Shown: piece after piece, positions 26,715 to 34,523 of the stretch
Layout of the letters: each line of letters starts with the position of its first letter
Position numbering within the stretch: the stretch's first letter is position 1
Source of the DNA: Micromonospora avicenniae
GTDB lineage: Bacteria; Actinomycetota; Actinomycetes; Mycobacteriales; Micromonosporaceae
Reading direction: 5' to 3'
Assembly: GCF_900156065.1 (NCBI RefSeq)
Contig: NZ_FTNF01000012.1
Location: 1 to 64,000, forward strand
DNA length: 64,000 nucleotides
Notes under the pieces: generated by a model
Databases searched by the model: none
Seen by the model: only the letters and a program-made list of their open reading frames with translations
What the model was told of the DNA's origin: nothing
Position numbers and translations under genes: made by a program

Positions 26715-26928
26715 GTGAGCTTGATCCGGTGCGCCTGTTGAGTCCGCGCGTCCGGTTGCCCTGCTTTTCGGCGCTGGCTAGGCTCGCCCAGTCGACCGAG
26801 AACCCAATAGTTGAGCGTTGCGGAATTGCCTTCCCGGGCACGGGGAGCCAGCCGCCGGGTGTGCGACTGCCCGGCGGCCAGACCCGCCATTACCCGACGC
26901 CGACCGAACAGATCCGTGAGGTGGTCCC

Positions 26929-27381
26929 ATGACGCGCCCAGACGACGAGTTCCCCCCGCTCGACGTCACTTCGACGCTCAATCTCGGTTCGCTCGACGAA
27001 GTGCTGGAGGGGCCGGACACCGATGTGGTGCCGAGCCGGATGTCCGGCTCGTTGCCGCCGGGAATGGCGCTGCTGGTGGTTCGTCGCGGCCCGAACGCTG
27101 GAGCCCGGTTCCTGTTGGATCACGATGTGACGACCAGCGGCCGGCACCCTGACAGTGACATCTTCCTCGACGATGTGACGGTGTCCCGGCGGCACGCGGA
27201 GTTCCACCGGGATGGTGGGACGTTCACGGTGCGCGACGTGGGGAGCCTGAACGGCACCTACGTGAACCGGGAGCGGGTCGAGGCTGCCACGTTGAGCAAT
27301 GGTGACGAGGTGCAGATCGGGAAGTTCCGGGTGGTGTTCATCGCCGGTCCGCGTCCGGAGGAGGAGGCCGGCCGGGGGTGA
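26929..27381 (+). CDS. garA: FHA-domain protein GarA/OdhI
   Basis: A 150-residue phospho-switch that controls 2-oxoglutarate use (inhibits KGD/OdhA, GDH). The N-terminal phosphorylation segment reads DVTSTLNLGSLDEVLEG, a variant of the ETTS motif phosphorylated by PknB/PknG in mycobacteria. The FHA domain (~55-140) has SGRHPDSDIFLDD, TVSRRHAEF and SLNGTYVN, with the phosphothreonine-binding Arg, Ser and Asn. It overlaps the next gene by four bases (GTGA). Confidence 0.93.
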   Translation: MTRPDDEFPPLDVTSTLNLGSLDEVLEGPDTDVVPSRMSGSLPPGMALLVVRRGPNAGARFLLDHDVTTSGRHPDSDIFLDDVTVSRRHAEFHRDGGTFTVRDVGSLNGTYVNRERVEAATLSNGDEVQIGKFRVVFIAGPRPEEEAGRG

Positions 27382-28133
27382 ACGAGCCTGCGGCCTCCAC
27401 GTCACCGGGGGCGGCCCGGTCCCAGCCGCTGATGAGCATCGGTGAGGTGCTGGGTCAGCTGCGGGCGGATTTCCCCGACGTCACGATCTCGAAGTTGCGG
27501 TTCCTTGAGGCTGAGGGGCTGGTCGAGCCGCAGCGTACGGCGGCTGGTTACCGGAAGTACAGCTGGGACGATGTGGCGCGGCTGCGGTTTGTGCTGACCG
27601 CGCAGCGGGATCAGTATCTGCCGTTGCGGGTGATCCGGGAGCAGTTGGTCGAGTGGGATGCGACTGGTGCTGCCCCGGGTCGTTCCCGGCCGACGCTGGT
27701 GGCGGTCGGCCCGGGTGGTGAGGTGCCGGGTCGGGCGGCGGACGAACCGGTCGAGTCGTCGGAGGTACGGCTCGGCCGCTCGGATCTGCTGGCTCGTAGC
27801 GGTCTGGACGAGTCGACGCTGGCGGAGTTGGAGCGGCTCGGTGTGGTGGTGTGTGATCCGCCGGGTTGGTACGACGGGGACGCGTTGATCATCGCTGGGG
27901 CGGTGGCGGGTCTGGCGGCGTACGGCTTGGAGCCGCGGCATCTGCGGGGTTATCGGACGGCGGCGGACCGGGAGGTTGGTTTGTTCGCGCAGTTGGTGGC
28001 GCCGTTGGTGCGGCAGAGTGATCCGGCGGCGCGGGCGCGGGCGGCGGAGACGGCGCGGGAGTTGGTGGCGTTGTCGCAGCAGTTGCACGCGGCGTTGGTG
28101 CGGGTGGGGTTGCGTTCGACGTTGGGCCGGTGA
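27378..28133 (+). CDS. ftsR: MerR-family regulator, FtsR/Rv1828-like
   Basis: A 251-residue MerR-type DNA-binding protein. The N-terminal HTH is MSIGEVLGQLRADFPDVTIS, then KLRFLEAEGLVEPQRTAAGYRKY. The C-terminal ~110 residues form an additional helical domain, as in Rv1828. The Corynebacterium homologue FtsR activates ftsZ; this role is inferred here. Start GTG 27378 overlaps garA. Confidence 0.85.
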   Translation: MNEPAASTSPGAARSQPLMSIGEVLGQLRADFPDVTISKLRFLEAEGLVEPQRTAAGYRKYSWDDVARLRFVLTAQRDQYLPLRVIREQLVEWDATGAAPGRSRPTLVAVGPGGEVPGRAADEPVESSEVRLGRSDLLARSGLDESTLAELERLGVVVCDPPGWYDGDALIIAGAVAGLAAYGLEPRHLRGYRTAADREVGLFAQLVAPLVRQSDPAARARAAETARELVALSQQLHAALVRVGLRSTLGR

Positions 28134-28315
28134 GGCGTCGTCGGGGGCGGTGTGCGGAAAGATCTGTCCCGGGAAGCGTGTCGTAGGCTTGCTGGGGTAA
28201 CCCCTTTCTGGCGCGGGCGTGGTGCGGGTAGCGCGTGGGACGGCCGTGTCGCGGTCCGTGTACCGTGCAGGGAAGGGTGCGGTGCGGCGTAGGTGACAAC
28301 GACACGGAGGCGGCG

Positions 28316-28780
28316 GTGCGCGAGCTGAGCGTGGTCGGGGTTCGGGTGGAGCTGCCCAGCAACCAGCCGATCGTCCTGCTCAGGGAGGTCGAGGGGGACC
28401 GCTATCTGCCGATTTGGATCGGCGCGGTCGAGGCGACGGCGATCGCTTACGAGCAACAGGGGGTCAAGCCGGCCCGGCCGTTGACGCACGATCTTCTGCG
28501 GGATGTTCTGGCGGCGCTGGATGCGCCGTTGCGGGCGGTGGAGATCACTGAGCTCAAGGACAACGTGTTCTATGCCGACCTGTTGATCGGGGACGGGGTG
28601 CGGGTGTCGGCCCGGCCGAGCGATTCGATCGCGTTGGCGTTGCGGGTGGGGGCTCCCATTCGTTGTGCTGAGCAGGTCCTCAGTGAGGCGGGGATCGTGA
28701 TCCCTGACGAGCAGGAGGACGAGGTGGAGAAGTTCCGCGAGTTCCTGGAGCAGGTGCGTCCGGAGGACTTCGCGGGCTGA
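28316..28780 (+). CDS. Bifunctional nuclease-domain protein (DUF151)
   Basis: A 154-residue protein of the DUF151/BFN family. The family core RYLPIWIGAVEATAIAYEQQG and VSARPSDSIALALRVGAPI is complete. Relatives show DNase/RNase activity in plants; in bacteria the role is unclear. The start is GTG 28316, chosen by the family start VRELSVVGV. It is the Rv1829 equivalent. Confidence 0.88.
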   Translation: MRELSVVGVRVELPSNQPIVLLREVEGDRYLPIWIGAVEATAIAYEQQGVKPARPLTHDLLRDVLAALDAPLRAVEITELKDNVFYADLLIGDGVRVSARPSDSIALALRVGAPIRCAEQVLSEAGIVIPDEQEDEVEKFREFLEQVRPEDFAG

Positions 28781-28812
28781 GCGGGTGGTGGCCTGTCGGC
28801 GGGCTGTCCGCA

Positions 28813-28841
28813 GCGTGACGTCACAGTGGGTGACGTCACGC
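28813..28841. repeat. Perfect 12-bp inverted repeat built from two GTGACGTCAC palindromes
   Basis: GCGTGACGTCAC (28813-28824) and its reverse complement (28830-28841) are separated by AGTGG. Each half also contains the palindrome GTGACGTCAC. It lies 32 bases after the DUF151 stop and about 145 bases before the MerR gene, so it can be a terminator, a double operator, or both. Confidence 0.6.
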
Positions 28842-28986
28842 TTCGTGTGGTGATCTTCTGTGTGGCTGCGCGGCGTGTCGCGGCGGTTTCTGCTCGGTAA
28901 CTCCTCAAGGTCGCTATAGGGTTGCCGTGTCGAGGGGTCGCGTCCCGGAAACGACGCGGCACCGCACGGGCGGGGAGGTTGTCCGG

Positions 28987-29580
28987 ATGCACGAGCCGCG
29001 GAATTCCGATCCGGGTACGGAACCTGACGAGCCGGGTGTGGCGGCGTCGTGGTCGGCGACGGACAGTGACGGTTCGGTGGGTTATCGGGGTGTGACGGCC
29101 TGCCATGCGGTGGGTATCAGTTACCGCCAGTTGGACTACTGGGCTCGCACGGGTCTGGTGGTGCCGAGTGTCCGGGACGCGTCGGGTTCGGGCACGCAGC
29201 GGTTGTATTCGTTCCGCGACCTGGTGGTGTTGAAGGTCGTGAAGCGGCTGTTGGACGCCGGGGTGTCGTTGCAGAACATCCGGAAGGCGATCGAGGCGCT
29301 GCGTTCGCGTGGGGTGGAGGACCTGGCGGGGATCACGTTGATCTCGGACGGTACGACGGTGTACGAGTGCCGTTCCCCGGAGGAGGTGGTCGACCTGTTG
29401 CAGGGCGGCCAGGGGGTGTTCGGCATCGCCATCGGTGGGGCGTTCAAGGAGATCCAGGGGTCGTTGTCGCACCTGCCGGCGGAGCCGGCGGCGGATGCCC
29501 ATGCCGGTGAGCCGGCGGCGGCGCCGGAGTCGGTGGGCGACGAGTTGGCGGCCCGGCGGGCGCGTCGGCGGGTGGGCTGA
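28987..29580 (+). CDS. MerR-family regulator, Rv1830-like
   Basis: A 197-residue MerR protein with HTH GYRGVTACHAVGISYRQLDYWARTGLVVPS and a C-terminal domain (AGITLISDGTTVYECRSPEEVVDLL). The disordered N-terminus (~35 residues) and Ala-rich tail are as in its mycobacterial counterpart. ATG 28987 is preferred over GTG 28927, because GGGGAGG lies nine bases upstream. Confidence 0.85.
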   Translation: MHEPRNSDPGTEPDEPGVAASWSATDSDGSVGYRGVTACHAVGISYRQLDYWARTGLVVPSVRDASGSGTQRLYSFRDLVVLKVVKRLLDAGVSLQNIRKAIEALRSRGVEDLAGITLISDGTTVYECRSPEEVVDLLQGGQGVFGIAIGGAFKEIQGSLSHLPAEPAADAHAGEPAAAPESVGDELAARRARRRVG

Positions 29581-30205
29581 GCCCCTGTTTCGACGGTAGG
29601 CGTGGCGGGTGTGTCGGTGACGACGCGCCCGCTTCTTCGTGTGGCCGGGGCCTGGTCGGGTTGTGTTCGCTCGGGTCTCCAGGTGCTGTCGGGCGGCTCT
29701 GTCGTGGGGTTCTGTGACGTACGGTGCGCGCGACGCGCCGAGGGTTGTTGCAATTTTCGTGGTGACTGTCCGTATAGGTAGCTGCGGGTTGAGCCGGGTG
29801 GTCGACCGTTCGGCGGGGTTGGTCATACTCCTGGCTGAGATGGCCCTGGCGGTACGGATGATCCTGGTCAGGCGATCGGTCATCGGCCGTCTGCGGTGGT
29901 CAGCGGGGTTGAAGCGGCTGTGGAGGGCCGTTTTCGGTAGTGGTTCCGGTGTGGACGGCCGACCGCGGACGGTGACTGATCGTGGTTTTCTGATCGCGAA
30001 AGGTTGATCATCTTGCCGGGTTTTCGTCACTACGTGTAGTGGACAGTGTCAGGAATCTGATAGGGGGGCGATGACCGGGGCCGTACGACGCGCTATGGTC
30101 CCTGACGCGGTCGGCCCGGGAAAGGCTGTCGCCCTCGGGGCGTCGCCTGCCGCGCCGGCGGACCGTTGCCCCTCCGCGCACCCCTCCATTTCGGAAGGAA
30201 AGACC
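29581..30205 (+). other. 625-base intergenic region before the globin gene
   Basis: I see no supportable gene here; open frames on both strands lack family features. An imperfect GC hairpin just after the MerR stop (around 29596-29632) could be its terminator. A short inverted repeat CACTAC-GT-GTAGTG (30028-30041) precedes the globin gene and may be an operator. The stretch 29740-30060 is lower in GC than its surroundings. Confidence 0.4.
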
Positions 30206-30604
30206 GTGACGGTTACGGAAGAGACCACCCCCGTCTCGCACTACGAGCGGATCGGCGGCGCCAGCTCGGTGAAGGCCGCCGTCGAGCTGTTCTACGACAA
30301 GGTGCTCGCCGACCCGGCGCTCGCCGGCTACTTCACCAACGTGGACATGGTCGGCCAGCGCCGGCACCTGGCGCTGATGCTGACCGTGGTGCTCGGTGGC
30401 CCGAACGAGTACAGCGGCCGGGGGTTGGCCGAGGCGCACCAGCCGATGAACATCCCGGTCGAGCACTACGCGAAGGTCGGTGAGCACCTGATCGGGACGC
30501 TGACCGAGCTGGGCGTGCCGGCTGACGTGCTGGCGCACGTGCAGGTGGTGCTGGGTCAGGTGCAGGACCAGGTGGTGTCCGCCGGGAACCAGCCGGGCGC
30601 CTGA
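30206..30604 (+). CDS. glbN: Truncated haemoglobin, group I (trHbN-like)
   Basis: A 132-residue 2/2 globin. The sequence HYERIGGASSVKAAVELFYDKVL (helices A-B, with Tyr in the B region) and RRHLALMLTVVLGGPNEYSGRGLAEAHQPM (E-F region, proximal His in EAHQPMNI) fit trHbN. Family members convert NO and O2 to nitrate. The start is GTG 30206 after GGAAGGAAAG. The next gene starts two bases after its stop, so the two globin genes form an operon. Confidence 0.9.
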   Translation: MTVTEETTPVSHYERIGGASSVKAAVELFYDKVLADPALAGYFTNVDMVGQRRHLALMLTVVLGGPNEYSGRGLAEAHQPMNIPVEHYAKVGEHLIGTLTELGVPADVLAHVQVVLGQVQDQVVSAGNQPGA

Positions 30605-30606
30605 AC

Positions 30607-31782
30607 GTGGACGTCGCACGGCTCAAGCAGAGTTGGTCCCTGGTCGCCGCGCACGGCGACCAGGTGCCGCTCTACTTCTACTCGACGTTGTTCCTGTCCC
30701 ACCCCGAGACCCGGCAGATGTTCCCGACGAACATGGCCGGGCAGCGGGACCGGCTGGTCACCGCGTTGGCGCACATCGTGACCAACGTGGATCAGGTGGA
30801 CCGGCTCGTCGGGTTCCTCAAGGATCTCGGCGCCGATCACCGCAAGTTCGCGGTACGGCCCGAGCACTACCCGGCCGTGGGTGAGGCGCTTGTCGCCACG
30901 TTGCAGCACTTCCTCGGCGAGCAGTGGACCGAGGAGCTGGCCCAGGACTGGACGGCCGCGTACGGGCTGGTGTCGCAGGTGATGATCGAGGCTGCGCAGG
31001 CGGCGGAGGCGGTGGCCCCGCCTTGGTGGGTGGCCGAGGTCGTGGCGCACGAACGGCGGGCGTTCGACGTTGCGGTGCTGACCCTGCGACCGCAGTACCT
31101 GTTGCCGTTCGCGCCGGGGCAGTCAGTCGGGGTGTCGCACCCGGCGGTGCGGACGTGGCGTTACTACTCGCCGGCGAACGCGCCGCGGCAGGACGGCACG
31201 TTGGAGCTGCACGTGCGGGCCGCGCCCGGTGGTGTGGTGTCGTCGCGGCTGGTGTACGGCACGGCGGTGGGGGATCAGATCCACCTGGCCTCGCCGGTGG
31301 GCGACCGGTTGACGTTGTGGTCGGCCGGATCCAGTGACCTGCTGCTGTTGGCCGGCGGCACCGGCTGGGCGCCGGTGAAGGCGCTGGTCGAGCAGGTCGC
31401 CGCGGAGGGGGCCGGTCGCCGGGTCGACCTGTACGTGGGGGCGCGTTCGCGCCTCGAGTTCTACGACACCGAGACGATCGAGAAGTTGGCCGCCTCGTTC
31501 CCCTGGTTGACGGTGACGTACGTGGTCGGTGCGGATCCGCAGCGGCCGGGCGAGTTCGTGCACGTGGCGGATCGGGCGCTGGCCGACGGCGACTGGCGTT
31601 CCCGGCACGTGTACGTGTGCGGCTCGGACGAGATGGTCACCCATTCGGTGCGGGCGCTGACCCAGGCCGGTTACCACCCGGGGCAGCTGCACCATGAGGG
31701 GCTCGGCAAGCACTGGTACGGGCCGGCGTGGCGGACGGCGTTGGACGCGTCCGCCCCTGACAACTCCGGAGGTGCCCGGTGA
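30607..31782 (+). CDS. hmp: Flavohaemoprotein (globin-FAD-NAD domain fusion)
   Basis: A 391-residue fusion: globin domain (~1-135; distal GQRDRL, proximal HYPAVGEAL), FAD domain (~150-240, WRYYSPANAP as the RxYS motif) and NAD domain (~245-385, LLLAGGTGWAPVKALVEQ; YVCGSDEMV). It is a NO dioxygenase candidate, reducing its own haem with NAD(P)H. The FAD motif reads RYYS rather than RxYSLS. GTG start at 30607. Pairing with trHbN suggests NO or nitrosative stress defence. Confidence 0.9.
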   Translation: MDVARLKQSWSLVAAHGDQVPLYFYSTLFLSHPETRQMFPTNMAGQRDRLVTALAHIVTNVDQVDRLVGFLKDLGADHRKFAVRPEHYPAVGEALVATLQHFLGEQWTEELAQDWTAAYGLVSQVMIEAAQAAEAVAPPWWVAEVVAHERRAFDVAVLTLRPQYLLPFAPGQSVGVSHPAVRTWRYYSPANAPRQDGTLELHVRAAPGGVVSSRLVYGTAVGDQIHLASPVGDRLTLWSAGSSDLLLLAGGTGWAPVKALVEQVAAEGAGRRVDLYVGARSRLEFYDTETIEKLAASFPWLTVTYVVGADPQRPGEFVHVADRALADGDWRSRHVYVCGSDEMVTHSVRALTQAGYHPGQLHHEGLGKHWYGPAWRTALDASAPDNSGGAR

Positions 31783-31834
31783 ACGCGAGTTGTGCACTCG
31801 TGGGTTCTGTGGCCACGAACGAAAGGTCAGTGCG

Positions 31835-32518
31835 GTGAGCGCGACGCCGATCAGCAGGTACGACGGGATGCAGCAGGTGTCCGGCGGCGTCCAGGTGCGG
31901 ATGACGGCCGACCGGGTACGCCGGTGGGAGTTCTCGTCGGCGTCGTTCGCCCGCCGCGGCTACGACAACACCGACGTGGACCGGTTCCGGATGCAGGTCG
32001 CCGACGAGCTCGACCTGCTGTCGGCGCAGATCGCGACCCTGCGGGCGGAGAACGAGCGGCTCAACGACCGGGTGGAGCTGCACCGGCACGGTGTGATCCC
32101 GAGCAAGAACACCTCGGTACCGGTGCCGGCGGCGAAGGAGGTGAACCTGCTCTCGGCGGCGCAGCGGGAGGCGGAGCAGATCATCGCCCAGGCGCACGAC
32201 TACGCGCGGCGGGTCGCCGAGTACGCCCGCACCCAGTACGAGAGCTACATGCAGGCCGCGGTGGAGGAGGCGAGGCAGGAGGCGGAGCGGGCGGTCAAGG
32301 AGTACCGCAGCAACGCCGGGCCGAGCTTCGACGACTCGGTCGCCACCCGGGAGGCCCTGCGGATCTTCGGCGAGATGATGATCTCGCACATGCAGGCCGC
32401 CGCGCGGCATCTGGACGACGGCAGTGAGCAGTTGGCGCGCACGATGGATCGGCTGGTCGGGCAGGCTGTCGGTGCCGCGGCGCAGCAGACCGCGTTGCCG
32501 CGCCACAATCAGCGCTGA
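31835..32518 (+). CDS. DivIVA-domain/coiled-coil protein
   Basis: A 227-residue cytoplasmic protein. FARRGYDNTDVDRFRMQVADELDLL is the DivIVA-type N-terminal membrane-binding motif, followed by coiled coil (SAQIATLRAENERLNDRV; QREAEQIIAQAHDYARRVAEYA; EEARQEAERAVKEY). Such proteins mark curved membrane or organise polar growth. It is shorter than Wag31. Start GTG 31835 is tentative. Confidence 0.75.
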   Translation: MSATPISRYDGMQQVSGGVQVRMTADRVRRWEFSSASFARRGYDNTDVDRFRMQVADELDLLSAQIATLRAENERLNDRVELHRHGVIPSKNTSVPVPAAKEVNLLSAAQREAEQIIAQAHDYARRVAEYARTQYESYMQAAVEEARQEAERAVKEYRSNAGPSFDDSVATREALRIFGEMMISHMQAAARHLDDGSEQLARTMDRLVGQAVGAAAQQTALPRHNQR

Positions 32519-32633
32519 CACCGGTCGGCCGGCGCCGGGAGCACCGATGCACCGGCCGGCCGGTGCCCGGCCCACGCGCCCGGCCCACGCGCCTGGGGCG
32601 CGGGCCGGTCGGGCCGCCGCCGCCGCGTCGGTG

Positions 32634-33302
32634 TCAGTTCGGTGGGCGGTCGGTGACGGACCTGACCGCCTCGGCGATCGGGGTGTTGCCGCCGACGAGT
32701 TCCAGGATCATCCCGGTGGTGGCCGGGGCGTAGAGCAGCGCCACCAGGACTCGGGCGACGTCGGTGCGGGTGACCGGGCCGCTGGGCACGTGCCGGGCCA
32801 GGGAGATCCGCCCGGTGGGCGGCTCGTCGACGAGTCGGCCGGGTCGCAGCACCGTCCAGTCCAGGTCGCGGGCGATGAGGTCGTCCTCGGCGGCTTTCTT
32901 GGCCCGCAGGTAGGCGGCGAACACCTCGTCGGTGCCGGGCCGCGGCTCGTCTTCCACGCCCATGGAGGAGACCAGCAGGTAGCGGCGGACGCCGGCTTGT
33001 TGCGCGGCGTCGGCGAGCAGGGCCGCGGCGGCCCGGTCGACGGTGTCTTTGCGGGCGGCACCGCTGCCCGGTCCGGCACCGGCTGCGAACACCACCGCGT
33101 CGGCGCCGGCGAGGTGCCCGGCGACCTCGGTGAGGTCCGCGCGTTCCAGGTCGCAGACGATCGGCTGGGCGCCGGCGGCGGCCAGCGCGGCTGACTGGTC
33201 GGGGTTGCGGATCAGGCCGACGGCCTGGTCGCCGCGTCCGGCGAGTTCCCGCTCCAGCAGCCGGGCGATCTTTCCGTGGCCTCCTGCGATGACGACGCGC
33301 AT
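32634..33302 (-). CDS. NAD(P)-binding atypical SDR
   Basis: A 222-residue NAD(P)H-binding protein of the YwnB/NmrA-like atypical SDR group: N-terminal VIAGGHGKIARLLERELAGRG, then SSMGVED and LDWTVLRPGRLVDEP. The Tyr-x3-Lys pair is replaced by YLRAKKAAED (Tyr present, Lys at +4), so it may act as sensor or reductase. It is divergent from the sirtuin gene at 33351. Confidence 0.85.
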   Translation of the reverse strand: MRVVIAGGHGKIARLLERELAGRGDQAVGLIRNPDQSAALAAAGAQPIVCDLERADLTEVAGHLAGADAVVFAAGAGPGSGAARKDTVDRAAAALLADAAQQAGVRRYLLVSSMGVEDEPRPGTDEVFAAYLRAKKAAEDDLIARDLDWTVLRPGRLVDEPPTGRISLARHVPSGPVTRTDVARVLVALLYAPATTGMILELVGGNTPIAEAVRSVTDRPPN

Positions 33303-33350
33303 GCCACCAACCTAGCCGCCGGTGGGCGGGCCGGGGGACGCTGAGGCAGC

Positions 33351-34238
33351 ATGGACGGCGTGACGGAGATGATCGACGGGCTGGTCGACCGGGTGAGCGC
33401 CGGTGGTGTCGTGGTGTTGAGCGGCGCGGGGCTGTCGACCGAGTCGGGGATCCCGGACTACCGGGGGCCCAGCGGCGTGGCCCGCCGGCACACTCCGATG
33501 ACGTACCAGACGTTCACGGGGGATCGGCTGGCGCGGCGCCGCTACTGGGCGCGCAGCCACGTCGGGTGGCGGCTGATGGCCCGGGCGTGGCCGAACGACG
33601 GGCACCGGGCGGTGGCCCGGCTGCAGCACGCCGGCCTGGTCGACGCGGTGATCACGCAGAACGTCGACGGGTTGCACACGGCGGCGGGTAGTTCGGGTGT
33701 GGTGGAGCTGCACGGGCGCCTCGATGTGGTGGTCTGCCTCGACTGCGGCAACCGGATCTCCCGGGAGGAGTTGGACCAGCGGCTGCGGGAGGCGAATCCG
33801 GACTTCGCCGCGCGGGCCGGCGCGGTGAACCCCGATGGTGACGTGGAGCTCGACGACGCGCAGGTGGCGGGGTTCCACGTGGTGGACTGCACAGTCTGCG
33901 GCACGGGGACGTTGAAACCGGACGTGGTGTTCTTCGGTGAGACGGTGCCGGCGGAGCGGGTGGCGCGCTGCTTCGCGCTGGTGGAGCAGGCTCGGCTGCT
34001 GCTGGTGCTCGGGTCGTCGCTGACGGTGATGTCGGGGCGGCGGTTCGTGCTGCGGGCGGCGAAGCTCGGCATCCCCGTGGTGATCGTCAACCAGGGAGCC
34101 ACCCGCGGTGACGCGTACGCGGCGTTGACCGTGGACGCGCCGCTGGGTCGGGTACTGCCCGCGCTGGCCGACCGGATCTCCGGTGCGGCGCAGGGGGCGT
34201 CGGGGGTGTCCGCCGTCACGCCGGTGGCCGCCGGCTGA
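33351..34238 (+). CDS. NAD-dependent protein deacetylase, sirtuin family
   Basis: A 295-residue Sir2-family enzyme. GAGLSTESGIPDYRG, TQNVDGLH, and VELHGRLD with the catalytic His are visible. Zinc is bound by CLDC and CTVC. GSSLTVMSG and VNQGAT complete the NAD site. The length with a ~40-residue insert between zinc pairs places it near class II/III sirtuins. It removes acyl groups from lysines. It ends 117 bases before a glycine riboswitch. Confidence 0.92.
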   Translation: MDGVTEMIDGLVDRVSAGGVVVLSGAGLSTESGIPDYRGPSGVARRHTPMTYQTFTGDRLARRRYWARSHVGWRLMARAWPNDGHRAVARLQHAGLVDAVITQNVDGLHTAAGSSGVVELHGRLDVVVCLDCGNRISREELDQRLREANPDFAARAGAVNPDGDVELDDAQVAGFHVVDCTVCGTGTLKPDVVFFGETVPAERVARCFALVEQARLLLVLGSSLTVMSGRRFVLRAAKLGIPVVIVNQGATRGDAYAALTVDAPLGRVLPALADRISGAAQGASGVSAVTPVAAG

Positions 34239-34355
34239 ACCTGGCCACGTGCGGCGCCGGGCCGGGGCGGGCCGGACCAACCGGGCAAGATCACGAAACC
34301 GGGGTACGAAACCTGGGGGAAATCCGTGCGCTGGTAGCGTTGACCATGCCGGTAA

Positions 34356-34449
34356 CACCCACGGGGGAGAGACCGCCCAGCTGTACCCGGGCGGCGCCGA
34401 AGGGGCAAATCCTCCCCGGAACCTCTCAGGCAAAAGGACCTCGTGGGCA
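34356..34449 (+). promoter_or_regulatory. Glycine riboswitch (single aptamer) upstream of gcvP
   Basis: Conserved elements are visible: GGGGGAGAGACC (34363-34374), GGCGCCGAAGGGGCAA (34393-34408) and CTCTCAGGCAAAAGGACC (34423-34440). P1 forms from CCCACG (34358-34363) and CGTGGG (34442-34447). No second full aptamer follows, but CTGT...ACAG (34454-34480) may be a 'ghost' stem. An expression-platform hairpin (34482-34511) abuts the weak GGAG site of gcvP. In this class glycine normally turns gcv genes on. Confidence 0.92.
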
Positions 34450-34523
34450 GGCACTGTGGAGCGCTGCACGGGCGCGACAGAGGGGGAGGCCGACCTGTCG
34501 ACCTCGCCCCCGGAGCGAAGCCC

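Noticed and set aside
29639-30007. 122-codon plus-strand frame in the gap before the globin gene
   Set aside because: No ribosome binding site, no domain, and composition unlike neighbouring genes; treated as non-coding.
34450-34523. A second, full glycine aptamer
   Set aside because: The GCCGAAGG and CTCTCAGG core elements do not recur after 34449.
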